Shown: one piece after another, positions 24,712-37,181 of the stretch
Layout: every line of letters begins with the position of its first letter
How positions within the stretch are numbered: the stretch's first letter is position 1
From: Bursaphelenchus xylophilus
Lineage: Eukaryota > Nematoda > Chromadorea > Rhabditida > Aphelenchoididae
Direction: 5' to 3'
NCBI GenBank assembly: GCA_904066235.2
Contig: CAJFCV020000003.1
Coordinates: 4,030,001 to 4,094,000 of the forward strand
DNA length: 64,000 nt
Program-made: the position numbers and the translations under genes
Notes under the pieces: generated by a model
The model's database searches: none
Told to the model about the DNA's origin: nothing
What the model saw: the letters and a program-made list of their open reading frames with translations, nothing else

Positions 24712-27625
24712 CTACCGTTTTCTCTTTTCAAATTCGTTCAGTTCCCTTTGAAACAGCTCTTGATACACCTTGACCATCTTCCCGACCACTTTTCTCCGGT
24801 TCCATTCCACGACCAAAAAGTCGGTGGCTACTGTAACATTCCCTCGTTTGATGACCTCCTCACTGATTACAGGACACCGCGGGTATCTGGCCGAGAAATG
24901 GCTGAGGATTATGTTCTTGGCCATCATTTTCCTTCCGATTTGAAGGGCTTGGCCAGTCGTGGAATGGCGTTTCCTCTCCGCATCTTCGAAAAAAGCATCT
25001 TCGAAGGTGGCCTCATGAATCAGGAAATGGGCATGTTTTCCATGGCGGACGAGGTTCTTACACGGCTTCGTATCGCCGGAAAAGACAATCTTTTTGCAAT
25101 CGGAAGTCTCAAAGACGAAGCCAACGGCCATTGGGATGTGATCCACTGCCACCACAGAGACTGCTTCGAGTCTGGCGATCTGGAGGACATCCGGGTCGAG
25201 GCTAAAACACGAATTACGAAAGATATTTGGGTTACCACAGAAAATAGCCCAAGGCAACAATTTTTTTATATTGAAACAGATTTTAAAAATAAAAAAAAGT
25301 GTAAAAAAGCTAAATTTCTTACGTTTTCGAAAATTCTGGATCATCACTTTCCATCGTGTACACCCATCTGACGTCATATTTTTTGATACCTCTAAATTTT
25401 TCGCAATAAATTTCGAAAAATTTCTTGACATAAGGATGACCAGCCACCAGCAACCTGGGTTCTCTATCAAGTCTTTGGCCTAAAAATTTTTATTTTTAAT
25501 TGTAACTCGTATTTTACCTCTTCTTTGGAAGGCTTTGGCTCTCTCCTCGATCAGTGTGAATAGCCCATAAATATGGTCGAGATGCCCGTGAGTAATGAAA
25601 ATCCCTCCCAATGTCAGCATAATGTCGTCGATTTCCGGGCCAAACAACACTTTCAATTGACCATAAGTTCCTTCGCCACAATCAACAAGCACCGAGGAAG
25701 TTTGGGATAGTCTCAAGAGGTACCCGCTCACATTTCGGTACTTGATTGGCGATGCAGAAGCCGTGCCGAGGAACGAAATTGAAGGAAATCGAGATTCAGA
25801 CGGGTCCACTTTCTTTTCACATTCTACAATATTATTTTCAAGATCAGAAATCAAAAATTATGACGTCAGGTAAAAAATCTCGATTTTTTGCAAACTTCTT
25901 GGGTAAAATATCAGTAAAAGTATTCGCATATCAACCAACCTTGTTTAAACTTGACGATGGCGTCTGAGACGTTTGGATTTGCCTCCATTCGAGAGACAAG
26001 TTCATCTTTATTTATGGTAAAATACGTCTTTTCATTTATCATTTTTTCAAAATTTCCCCTAAGGAAAAAACGAGAAAATGGCGGAGGATAGAAGACTTTG
26101 GTCTCTGGCACCACTAATTTCTGAAAAAGTAAAATTAATTTGGCCAAAACTCAGACTTCATTTTTTTAAATTCAAATTTCCCGCCAAAAATTTTAATGCC
26201 TGAACAATGTGAAATACAAACCCGGTAAGCCGTTATGACATGAAAAAAACAAGAAAAAAAACTTTTAGCCATTTTTTGTATAATATTTTGCCTTCAAAAT
26301 CAGCTCATCTTACCCTATCAACATCACCATTAAAATCCGGATAAAGCCGTGGAAAGAAGTTCGGATCGACATAATTTAGCATGTTTTGATTGTTATGGGG
26401 GCCATCCAACATTGGAAACGCCTCTCCGGAGCCATTTACGATAAGATGTTGACACTCCTCGCCAAATGATGACATAAATTCTTGATATTCATTAGTTTTT
26501 ATTACGTCATCAGTGGTAAAATGAACAAGATAACCCAAATTTTTGGTCGGATTTGAATTTAAGAATGGCTGAAATGTAAGTGAACCCGTATTTTAGACAA
26601 TGGTAGGGAGAAATCTCACCCTTAAGACCTCATTTTCGATTATCGAAGGGATCTGACCAATATTATCTATATCAACCACCAAAACCGATGACAAAACATC
26701 TTTCTCAACCTGAGCCAAAGCATCTGCTGGGTTGATTACAGTCCCATCTTGTAGAGTGATAGCCTTTCCAGCCTTTAGTTGGCCGACTAAGGGACCTTTT
26801 GGCACTTTTAATTTGGCCAACTTCTCCAGATCAATTCTTCGTTCTTTCGGCTGAAAATCTCTATTTCACTACCAAAAATACATTTTAAATTCTCCTAATC
26901 GCCTAGCAAGGCCCTAGAGGTCTCTACTCACCTTTAATTCAACCAAGAAAGCGGAATTATCAACACTTGTATACCTTCCGTCATGGATAATGTCAGCAGC
27001 TACTGGAAGATAGTGGACAATCACATTTTTGTCCTCAAAATACTCGTCATGAAACGTTTGAGTCTCGATTTTACATGGAAAACAAGTTTTTCCATCTCGT
27101 TTCTCGAGGAACGGACTACTTGTGTAAATTACATTCTCCAAACTGGCTGCACCGTGCACTCGCAAATTTGATGTATCGGCGGGATCTTTGGAGATCAATA
27201 GACCAGCTAGACCTCCCATACGGCTCCAGACAGCTGTAAGAAGTTGTTTAGTTGTCGTTTTGGCCGAAGAGTTTTACAATCCAGCAATTTTTTGGATGAT
27301 ATTGTACTAAGTCATCATGTGTAATATTCAAAATCTGGATAAGATTGAGATCCAAAAAGCTACCTTTCGAAATAAATATGTCATGAATATTGCCTGGAGT
27401 CAGATTAATCATCGGAATGAACCTTTGTGTTCCTTCCGGGACATTAAAAACATACGCGGACGTAGGTGTCCGCAATACAACAGATGGCTCCATTTGGGAA
27501 GCGCCATTACTCAAGACCTGCAAGATACATTTTACTATACTTCTTGGCTTCTTAGCTCCTGGCTGAGGGCAAAAAGATGGCGTCATTTTGAATTCACTTA
27601 CCTCTAAAGTTATTGTACTAGCCAT
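24712..27625 (-). CDS. long-form tRNase Z, copy B without mitochondrial-type leader, 699 aa
   Basis: Nine exons join in frame: 27625-27602, 27517-27364, 27233-26932, 26850-26620, 26568-26314, 26120-25940, 25823-25518, 25479-25323 and 25201-24712. The start MASTITLE aligns with residues 107-114 of copy A, so B begins where A's presequence and linker end. Exons 2 and 4 have the same lengths as in A (154 and 231 nt). All catalytic motifs are present: DCGEGTYGQ, HGHLDH at 461-466, SGDTKPCKNL, LIHEATFED and LSHFSARYPR. So an active enzyme is expected, probably nuclear or cytosolic. Compared with A it has an extra intron (26121-26313), lacks A's last intron and Lys/Arg tail, and has a shorter segment between the exon-8 WVYTME block and GDTKPC. 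The 5' leader has an acceptor-like TTTTGCAG near 27653. Confidence 0.92.
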
Positions 27626-27653
27626 TACTCAAAAAAATTGGTCAGAGATCTGC

Positions 27654-28340
27654 AAAATAGAATAAAAAAGTGCTAATGCCTAATGCAAAAATAAAAATTA
27701 GGACCCGTACTGTCTAACTAAACAAAATTTTCCTTTCGAAATTCCTTTATATACCCGTATTTCCCAAGATTTCATCATCACCATGTAGAACTTCACTGTT
27801 TTCCCCTTTCTCCTCCCCGAAAACCGCAATAAAAACAGAGGATTTCGCAATAACACACAGGGAATTGCTTCAGTGACTCACCAACCACACAAATTTATTA
27901 GCTCCACACCCTTCTTCAAGTATTATCAGTCACTTTTATACATTTTTGTTCAATTTTCGATGTAAATATAACTTTATTTCCTGGAAATGTCAATATAAGA
28001 CTCGATGAAAGATTACTGTAACATTGTCTGTGTGGTTATCACAATGGGATAAAAATTTTTGTTAAAAAATCTAGTTGATATGTGGTGTTTCTAGTCCCAA
28101 AATAGCCGCATTTCGCTCAAAATCATGGAAATAAACGTTTTTCCACAAAAAAATCAAAAAATTCTGTTTGACAGTCCACGAAAATCGCGTGGGGAGTCTT
28201 TTGGAACACTTGGATATAGCGGGATTTTCTCCTTTTACCAATAATCGGATAAAAATTTACAGATATTTAGACGGGGATGGACAAACTCGATATAACAATA
28301 TAAATAATATGGGTGATTCTTCATAATATTTGATCGGTCT
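27654..28340. other. spacer between tRNase Z copy B and rsd-3
   Basis: AT-rich and without an exon chain. It would contain the promoter of copy B unless the two are co-transcribed from rsd-3; about 715 bp between coding regions is long for a nematode operon. Confidence 0.35.
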
Positions 28341-30511
28341 TCAACGACGCATCATTTCATTCATCGTGGGGGCCTTTTTCTGCGCGTTCGAGCCTAGGGT
28401 GAGGCCATCCAGCCTAAAAAAATATAAAAATTACCTTATACTTGACAAAACTCGATTTAAAACTGATATAACTTGTAGAATACGGGGTCTATTGGGTTCC
28501 AAATAATTTTTAGCTTCATTACACTTACTGTTTTTCCATTAACGACCAGGCATCACTCTTTTCGACCGGTTTTGTGACCCCATTTCCATTGCTGAGCCCG
28601 TTGCTAATATTGTTGAGGATTGGCTGAGGTTGAGCGACTGGTGTAGCGGCTGGAGCTGCGCCAAAGCTGCCGAAAATGTCGTCCAGATCACTCGGTTTCC
28701 TACAAAAATTTTCTATAGAAAAGATTGACTATGTCACCCGATAAAAATTAATTTTTTGTGTACACAATGTGCTCCTCACTTGTAAATTACATAAAACTTA
28801 CCCAATTCCACTATTTAGACTTGCTGTTGGCTGGACCGGGCTTTGAACCGGGCTCTGAACGGGCGCGGTAAAATCTCCAAACAAATCTGCGGCCGGCTGA
28901 GGGGCCTGTTGAATTGGCTGACTAGCAAAAAGATCAAAGGCCGGGGCATTTTGACTCGTTCCAAATCCAGAAATCGCTGCTGGTTGTGGAGCCGGAGCAT
29001 CAAAATCAAGGTCGAAAAGACTGGCTTCGTTCTTGGCGGGGGCTTGAACTGGACTAGAGGGGCCGCTGGGTGGGCGTGGGCGGGTTTGACTGGATGGGGC
29101 TGGGGGTTGAATGGGGGTGGCGAACAAATCATTGGACGGGGCTTTGGCTCGCGTTAGACCTAGTGTATTATAGGCCGAGGACTGATTCCCCGCTGGGCCT
29201 GAGTTTCCTCGAGCGTCGGCAAAATCTCCAAACTCGTCATCATCCACTGGTTGGGATTGGGAGTGCTAAAAATTGAAGAAATAACAATAAAATATTGCAC
29301 TTACATCTGGAATTCCAAGCTCCGGAGAGGCGGTTCTCTGTCGGCCGTCGTCAAAATCAAAGGCCGTTACTTCCCGGGATGATTTAGGTTCTCTGCAAAC
29401 ATTTTTATAAACTAAGAGACATCAAAACATCAAATTTAAATTTTTTATATTGTACTTGATCTTCTACCCAAAACCATGAATTTAAATATAAAGAATCTTA
29501 TATTTTTGGTTAAAATAAAATTTAAGGCACCTCATAAATTTCCTAATCCCCCATTTTAGTCCAAAAATAAAAAAATAAACCCACGGTAAATCATCGAATT
29601 TATCCTTTCGACTGTTGAATCCACCGCTCGATTTTCGATCCCAATTATCAAAACTGCTCGACTTGGAAGAACTAACGCCTCCTTTCATCATCATATCTTC
29701 TTTGGAGTACCCTTGATACTTATCCTTGTTCTCTCCTCTAGCTTTTCGACGTTCCTCTACCAAAAGTTCATCATCTTGGAGCAATTCGATGATTTGTTTT
29801 ACTCGATGTCGGACTTAAAATAGGCCCAATTACATACAAATATCGTATTTTACAAATAAAACCCTTTTTCTGGCTTCTAAACACAGAAAGAAAAACGAAA
29901 ATAACTTACTATTGACTCCTTGATCTCTTCCTCTTTCGTCCACGCATTTATAATTTTCCAGTGCTCTCATTTCGAATAAATGGTCTCTGGCGTTGGAGAT
30001 TACCCGTTCATTTCCAAGCTTGATAAGTCCTTGAAGCAACATCAGCGACTGAAATATTACTTAATATTGTTTTAGGTATAGCCGATATTATTTTAGACAA
30101 ATCTTAATGTAAGAACGGTTCGATTTTAATTTAAACCGCTCAGGAAACTTGACTAACCTTATAAACACGTCGCCATGCCAGTTTCGTATCCTGCAACATC
30201 CTTTTCCAGAGCATACCCATCACTTCTGGAAAGGCGTCGTATTGGTTGGTAAGTTGAGCAATTTCCTGGATTTGTGGGCCGGTCGGACCCCAAGGATCCT
30301 CATTAGTGGCCTCTCGGACCTTCAACTCCACTTCCGTGAAGTTTAGGACATAACCTTGACTAAAAACAGAAACGTATAAAAAATGCAATATTATTTTAGG
30401 TATTGCAATAAAAACTTACGCTTTGTCGGCCAATTTCCGGATCTCATAACTGTTCAGGGTGGTAGAGACCTGTTTGGTGAGATTGGCCAGGCCCGAGAAT
30501 AAGTCTGACAT
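28341..30511 (-). CDS. rsd-3: RSD-3 / epsinR (CLINT1) ENTH-domain clathrin adaptor, 485 aa
   Basis: Eight exons join in frame: 30511-30420, 30359-30158, 30048-29910, 29813-29585, 29392-29305, 29265-28802, 28699-28529 and 28413-28341. The N-terminus is an ENTH domain (about 1-150): KVREATNEDPWGPTGPQIQE, then VYKSLMLLQGLIKLGNERV and LENYKCVDERGRDQGVN. The rest is a disordered Pro/Ala/Gln tail with adaptor motifs: DDEFGDFADA (gamma-ear/GGA type), SLFDLDFD and DLFGDF (clathrin/adaptor type), DDIFGSFG, and a Met-rich end (MNEMMRR). EpsinR binds PtdIns4P and AP-1 at the trans-Golgi and endosomes. In C. elegans the orthologue RSD-3 is needed to import silencing RNA into cells. Length agrees with that orthologue. 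TATTTTTCAG ends 8 bases before the ATG, a likely spliced-leader site. Confidence 0.92.
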
Positions 30512-33500
30512 GGTGAACGCTGAAAAATAATATTTTAGGCAACAAATTTTTAAAGGACAGGTAGACAACGTAAAGGGCAAAAAGCAATAAACGAAGCTTT
30601 AAAAACAAACTGTTAAAGAGATGAATGAGGTTTAGAGACAAAACAAGCGGACTAATCATGAAAATATTCTCCTTCACATCCGGATGTCAAGTGCAACATA
30701 AAATCCCATTGACAGAGATGAAATCTTTTCAACAGACCTTTCAAAAACCTTAAAAAGTCTTTTAAACTGCTTAGTAAAGCGAATGCGCCCGTCTGATTCC
30801 TATAACATCAAAAAAATTTCCCTCTATTACCTAAAATACGACAAAAAACAACACACAAGCCAACACGCACACAACAACTATTACTGACACTCCGAGCTCT
30901 CCACAGTGGACTGATTTCCATTCAGTGAATCAGAATTCGCGGCTCTCAACGAAGCCGGAGTTCGATTCTTCATGTTGTTTTAGAATAGCTAATGTAATAA
31001 GGCCGGCCAGAACTTTTTTAATTTCCTTAAAACCTCCTCCGAACAGCCTCAGGGCAAGTGGACAGCAGGGGCATTTGTTGACTTTTGATTCGGATCGAGA
31101 GCTGGGACATTTGGCAGGGAAACGGGGGAAGAGAAGGGATGTTTATCCGAAAGGGCGTTATTTATGGCGGCTAAACCTGTTAGGGGTGATGGGGAAGTGT
31201 CACAAAATGTTTAATAAGGGTATATGTTTCTTTCAAAAGTTTTTCGGAGACTTTTTTTTGAGTCTCGGCTGTATTGTAGCTAATTTTATACCTGGATACC
31301 TACTACAATATAATTTTGTTTCGTATAACTCCGGAAAAGTCTACCTAGTATCTCAGAATACTATAGAAACAAGGTAGACACTATAAGGGCCCTTAAAATT
31401 TGCCGACCTTCCCAATATCTTAGCCCTAAGCCATCGCCCATTCATCCGATTATCTCCACCTTGCACACCCGCTTGCCTGAAGCCGTTCGGCACAACAAAC
31501 CGCCGAAAAATTAATTCCTTGAACCCGTCCGGAACCAAAAATAAAGCCGAACGGCGAGTTTTTCTTCACACTTCAGGCCATTCCGGTTTTGATTAGTTTC
31601 GGCCGAAATGGGCCGCGCTTGTAAAACCCAATGTTTTTACAGACTGAATCGTACACACATTAGCATAAGGCAACTCCGTGGAGGATAGCACGACCAGCTA
31701 CAGAATGAAACATCATTTTTCTGGTCAAAAACTCATTTTACCCCCATTCAGATGTAAAACAATATATTTGAAGTGTTATGTCAATGAGATTTGTGTCGAA
31801 AAGCATTACAAACCTCACTGTCCACTCAAAGGTTAAATATTCTTGCCTCGAATCTCAAAACTGACAATAAATCAAGACTTCCGGACATTATCCATGATAA
31901 ATTACTTTATTTTTTCTAGGATAATTTACCGCACAGCCCTTTGTCAAACCCTTTCCGGCATTTTGAGACAAAAATTCGTTCGAGGATGTCTAAATTCGTA
32001 GGATTTCCGGCCGAAACGTCCTGTTTGTTACCTAAATTCGGAAAAAAGAAAGAAAAAATTTTTATTACCCTTGAAATCCGGAGGTGAGAGAGCAGGTTGA
32101 CCAGATTCAGACCCGTTTTTCGGACTGGAAATGCATCTAGATGCACGACACGGAGGGAAAAACGGGAAAGAACAGAGCTCTGATTATATTATTCATGGGG
32201 AAATTGAGCTTGATGGAGAAAAAATGAAGAGAAGTTTCGATAAAGTGGAAACGACAAGTCGAAATGGATGTTATAAGGTGTGAAATGGCGTAAGACACTT
32301 TTTGATTTTAGAATCTACCAGTTTGGGGGGAGTTTTGACAAAGAAATTAGTCAAAAACATTATTTTAGGTAACAAAATTTTGAAAATAAAAAGTAACGCC
32401 CGAAAAAAGTTCTAAAAACGGTTGGAACTCCAAAAAACGGATGTAAATCATTGAAATCTGAGGAATTAGCGGCCTCCGTCGATTGACACGAAACGCCACA
32501 TCACCCGAAAAGAGAAAAACCGGAGAGCGCGTCCTTGGGATAAAATAAAATCTTTCCTTTTCCGCTAATACTCGATATCTAATTCCCCAGATGGCTGCAG
32601 AAGCTTATACCCGCGGATTGCTGTCGCTATGGAAATGAATTTATGAAATAAACAAAGACGTCGACGCCTTGTGGACCCATGCTCCGACAAGTGTAATATA
32701 ATTGGTCAAGGGCACGAAATTCCTTGGGAATTTGGCTGGAAAATGAAGAGAATGGTCTGAAAGACTCCGTTTTTTGCGTGGATTCGCATATCGTTATCAG
32801 GAATCATAACAAAAAGGGCTGTTATCAAAATGTTTCTTCAGAAAAATGAAGGGGGCTTCGGAACGTGGATGATTTGCAGGAGAAGGGAGCGAGGAGACGA
32901 AATGCGAATACAAAAATAATCAAATTGAAGGAGAGACGGAATCAGGATGTCTCTATCCAAATACCCATTCCAATTCCGTTTAATGAAGGGGGGAACGTTA
33001 AGTCTTGATATTGGAGAGAAAAAGACGAAAAAAGCGTGGTAAAGGTCATGCCTGATGGAAAGACGATTAACCCAGTATTTGTGAGGTATTTAGAGGCGTT
33101 ATAAGGGAGTTTCAAGATTTCTATATGGGATTTTGTCGAGATTTTCAAGTTATATTATACTTGGTCATCAAAAATAAAAAGTGGTCAGAATGGGTAAACT
33201 CATAAACAAATTTTGGCAAGGACTGATCCATTAAGGCTTTTGGGGCTTAATGGGGCTATAAAAACCAAGAGCAGTCTGTGGGACATTGAAAAAAATAATT
33301 ATCATCACTTTTGTCAAGTATAATATAATCGAAAATTTAAGGCAAAATGAATGATAAGAAGTGACGTTGATGGTCTAGGATAGTACAAAAAGAATTTCTG
33401 TTATCACAAATGTCTATGAAACACTTTATAAAAGCTTCTTTATACCTCAAATCATCCAAAAGTCAAAAAATCCCTCTGTGATGATGCTATCAAGTACAGC

Positions 33501-33989
33501 ACCATTTTTAAAAACCCAAAACCCCGTGTTTTCCTCATAACCACTCTTCAAAACAACCCCTGTCAACCTTTGACCCTTCAAACGTATAATCTTCCACCCA
33601 TCAGGGCTCTACCATCATATAAAACATGACTTTCTCTTTTCTCTTCTCGCTCTAAACCCCACGAACTCTCCCATTTTACCGAGGGGGGACAAGGTCGAAG
33701 TTAGAAACACTCGATCGCCCACTTTATTTGCTCGAAAAGGTAGTTCAGCTGCAGATGGAGGCCGATCGAAAATGGGCAGAAACAAAAGAAGAAATGAGCT
33801 TTGAAGAAGGGGAGAGATCTCCCCTTAGAGATGGGATTTGCGCTACAAAATACATATCAAATACAGTGTAAAATAAAAGATTTTGAAGAGGAGATTGTTG
33901 AGTAACAATTCATGTAATAGAAAATGCAAAAAGGCTGTTCTAAAATACTGTTTCAAACTTTTTAGAAAATCATCACTACAAATGTCATG
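30512..33989. other. large gene-poor spacer
   Basis: No supportable exon on either strand. Three copies of the dispersed motif TTATATTAT(A/C)C(A/T)TG lie at 32688-32701, 33150-33163 and 33315-33328, the densest group in the window. The start of the stretch holds the upstream region of rsd-3. Confidence 0.45.
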
Positions 33990-33991
33990 TA

Positions 33992-34864
33992 CAGGGTGGG
34001 GCATCTTTGTGGCCCGATTTGAATTGGCTATAACTTCTTTAGTTTTTGGCCAAATTTTAAAATTCTTTTTTTCCCTGAATCGTCAGCCAACCCCATTTTG
34101 TTTGATACCAAATATGTTATACATAGTAAGTGTATATCTACAGTTATTGAATTTATTCTTGGAGTTCATTTTTTCGGTCGTTTTTCGGTTGTTTTTTCGG
34201 TCTTTCCCGGTGTGTCCAGAAATGGAGTACGGTCCGGAAGAAAAATACGGTGGAATTTACCCTCCCGAAAATCGACGATGAGAATAAGAACAAAAAGTGT
34301 AGATCAACCTCCAGAGTTCGTCGAATGGTCCATGGTGAAGGCATTCCCTCGGTTCTGGCCAAACTTCGTGTACTCATAAGCGGATTTTCTCGGAATTTTG
34401 ACAAAACTTCTCTAATTTTCAATTCCGTTCATACCCATCTTTCCTGCTTTTTTGTTTCCTGTTAACGCTGGCAGTCTCAAGAAACTTATTCCATGAACGT
34501 CGAATTGTCTTGCGATCTGGAGGTTAGGCATTACGTCCGTATTTCATGCGGTATCCCCATTTGAAAATTTAACGTCGAACCGTACTTTCTATACCAAACC
34601 ACAGACCAAGCCTTTTCTTCCACACCGGACTCCATTTTCGGACACACCGGGAAAGGCCGAAAAAACAACCGAAAAACGACCAAAAAAATGAACTTCAAGA
34701 ATAAATCCAATAACTTAGATGACACTCACCTATGTATAACATATTTCGTATCAAACAAAATGGGGTTGGCTGACGATTCAGGGAAAAAAAGAATTTTAAA
34801 ATTTGGCCAAAAACTAAAGAAGTTATAGTCAATTCAAATCGGGCCACAAAGATGCCCCACCCTG
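33992..34864. mobile_element. foldback Tc1/mariner-like element with HTH transposase fragment
   Basis: The ends are CAGGGTGGGGCATCTTTGTG and its reverse complement, flanked by TA (33990-33991 and 34865-34866). Arms of about 260 bp pair with few mismatches (33992 to about 34250, and about 34600 to 34864). In the middle, minus strand 34400-34290, a frame reads RENPLMSTRSLARTEGMP followed by SPWTIRRTL. This resembles the DNA-binding helix-turn-helix of Tc1-type transposases. No catalytic region is left, so the element is non-autonomous. A related element lies in the golgin gene at 52766-53468. Confidence 0.85.
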
Positions 34865-34866
34865 TA

Positions 34867-36348
34867 TAATATAAAAAGCGGCCTGAAATGAAGAAAAGAT
34901 ACGTCATAGTCTTCTAAAATTTTGTTGACGTCTTTTATGAAGGCCACCTGCAAATTTGTAAAAGTGAGAGGCCATTAATTATACGAGGGTTGCAATAAAT
35001 AACCATTTTTTGTAATCGGCGGTTCTTGTTTGATGATTTATTTTAAAGTTGTAATTCTCATGTTGCAAATGTCAGAATCTCTTCAAATTTTACATACATG
35101 CTCTACACGGGTTGTGTATTAACTCTGGAAAGTTCAAAGTTCTACCTCGCGCTTGGCAAGGAGATATTCAAAGAGCTTTGCAAAGCGAGAGACAGTGGTT
35201 AATGAGGAGAGTCGGTGAGAGAAAAAGAGAAAAAAAATGTTTTTGACATTTCTTTGTGCGCTTGTGTCAAAACAAATATTTTTTTTGTGTAAATGTCGTA
35301 TCTGATATTCGAAACAGACTCCAAATTTTTTAATCGTCGTCGGAAAATGAAAGATTTTTGGATTTTTGCAAGTTTTTACCCTAAAACTAAAGTCTCGTTG
35401 ATCATCTATGCATGCCAGAGATGTCGCATATATTTTATAAAACTCTTTTTCAAATTGTTACAAGCTTTATCAAGAGCGTGGGAGTATCGAAAGCGTATTT
35501 TACATTCATTTTTAATCATCCTTGCACGTTTATACCTACAGTAAACGCAAAATTTTCCTTCCTACTTCATGTGAAGACCCCATAAACTCCAAGAAATTTC
35601 CACCCGCATATTCATAATGAAATTTAAAATTCAAAACTGCAAGGAATTATAAATTAAGATGCCAGTCTTTATATGGCACGGAATTTTGGAATTCCTTCAT
35701 TAACTTAGCTATACTTTTTTTTAAATCACTCTCTGTCTACTGTAAGATCGGAAAATGATTTTTTTCTTTCTTCCGGTCCGGATTCTGAATTATTTTTGGT
35801 CTGAAATCACTTTGGAATTAATAAATTTGAGCGGATGCAGATGTCTGGGACAATGGGAACAATTTATGGGGGATTGCTCATGCGATTGCCGCATTTTTAA
35901 AAAGACGGAGCTGCGGGAAACCTGAGGGTTTTTATAGTCGTATGTTTCAGCATAACAAATTTTGATGACAATAAATTTGTGTTATGAAGGTCCTTTGAAT
36001 GGGCAACATTTAGCCTTCTTTAAAATCATTTTACGATTTATGAATGTCACTGTATAACACTGCAGGTGTAATTATTAACTTACAAAGAGATTTTTTTTAT
36101 AGTTCAGTTTTTTAGGACTAAAAACTTTTTTTAATCAGTCTGTCCGGAAAATAATGAGCATTCTGACGCGTCGAAAATGTCATCGAAGCCGGGAAAATGA
36201 ACTGTGTCGCGGGAAAATAAAATTGCTTTTTACTTCAGTGATGCCATTGGCACAGCGACCTTCTGCTCACTATTTTTCCGACAGACTGATATATCACAAT
36301 AGATTCTTTGGGTTTGTAAAATACGTTTTTGATACCTTCAGGTGTCGT
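34867..36348. other. spacer with a degenerate repeat-core copy
   Basis: Near 35065-35560 is a strongly diverged copy of the AGTACTCCAAGTGC MITE family, recognisable by GAGATATTCAAAGAGC and GGAGAGTCGGTGAGAGAAAA. No gene is supportable. Confidence 0.45.
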
Positions 36349-36356
36349 GTCTAATA

Positions 36357-37118
36357 TAGAGGTGGCAATCGGGCCGGCCCTGGGCTTTTTCAAATTTGCT
36401 CAGGCCCGGCCCGGCCCGGTGAAAGCCCAGGCCGGCCCGGCCCGGCCCTGTTTGGCCCGATACTGCAAAAAGGTTGGATAAAACTTTATGCACTCTCTAC
36501 TGGAACTTTTTATGCCTTCCAGCGGGGTTTTACGTCTATATGAGTGGAATTAAAACGTCTAGTCGGCTGACTGGAACAGCCGAACAGGTACCTAAAACCT
36601 AGCCAAAAAGTTGGATTGTGCCGATTTTTTTATCCTATAGAAAGTTAGCTATGTAAAAATATGGACGTTATGAGGCTACATGTTTAATCAAAAACTGCGT
36701 AGATGCGTTCATTTACCTCAAGGAATCAAATTACAGCGAAATGTTTAAGTTTATCATCAAAAATTCGAAGATTTGCCCGATCCTTGCATATTTGGGTGGG
36801 ATTTTACATATACATAATCAGTGATTTTAAAGAGTTTGAAAAGGTGGTAAAACAGTATATAAGTCAAAAAGGTTTGATTTAATATCCATCCAACAATTCT
36901 GCTAAGCATTTGTGCTTTATTTTGCTGGTTCAGTATTAATTTTTTTTTTCACTTATCCACCTTCCGGGCCGGGCCGGGCCGAGAGTCTCGGCCCGGCCGA
37001 CGGGCCGAAGCGGTCAGGCCGGCCCTGGGCTTTTTCAAATCTGCTCAGGCCCGGCCCGGCCCGGCCCAATCACCGGGCCCGGCCGGGCCGGGCCGGCCCA
37101 GCCCGATTGCCACCTCTA
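36357..37118. mobile_element. non-autonomous hAT-type transposon with GGCCCGGCC-rich ends
   Basis: The termini TAGAGGTGGCAATCGGGC and the exact reverse complement bound a 762-bp element. It is flanked by a perfect 8-bp target duplication GTCTAATA (36349-36356 and 37119-37126). An 8-bp duplication and GGTGGCAA-type ends fit the hAT superfamily. Subterminal regions are tandem GGCCC/GGCCGG words (36372-36450 and 36966-37102) in a genome otherwise AT-rich. The middle, about 36470-36960, is AT-rich with no transposase frame. The intact duplication suggests a recent insertion. Confidence 0.93.
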
Positions 37119-37181
37119 GTCTAATATCACTCGTGAAAGATATTTGCAAAAAAACAAAAAAAAAAATTTTTTTTAGCTATG

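Noticed and set aside
30885..30975. GTTCGATTC word suggesting a tRNA
   Set aside because: No cloverleaf can be drawn; the acceptor and anticodon stems are missing.
36950..37105. GC-rich island read as a promoter or coding patch
   Set aside because: The GGCCCGGCC arrays lie within the terminal part of the hAT-type element, as shown by its exact ends and 8-bp duplication.
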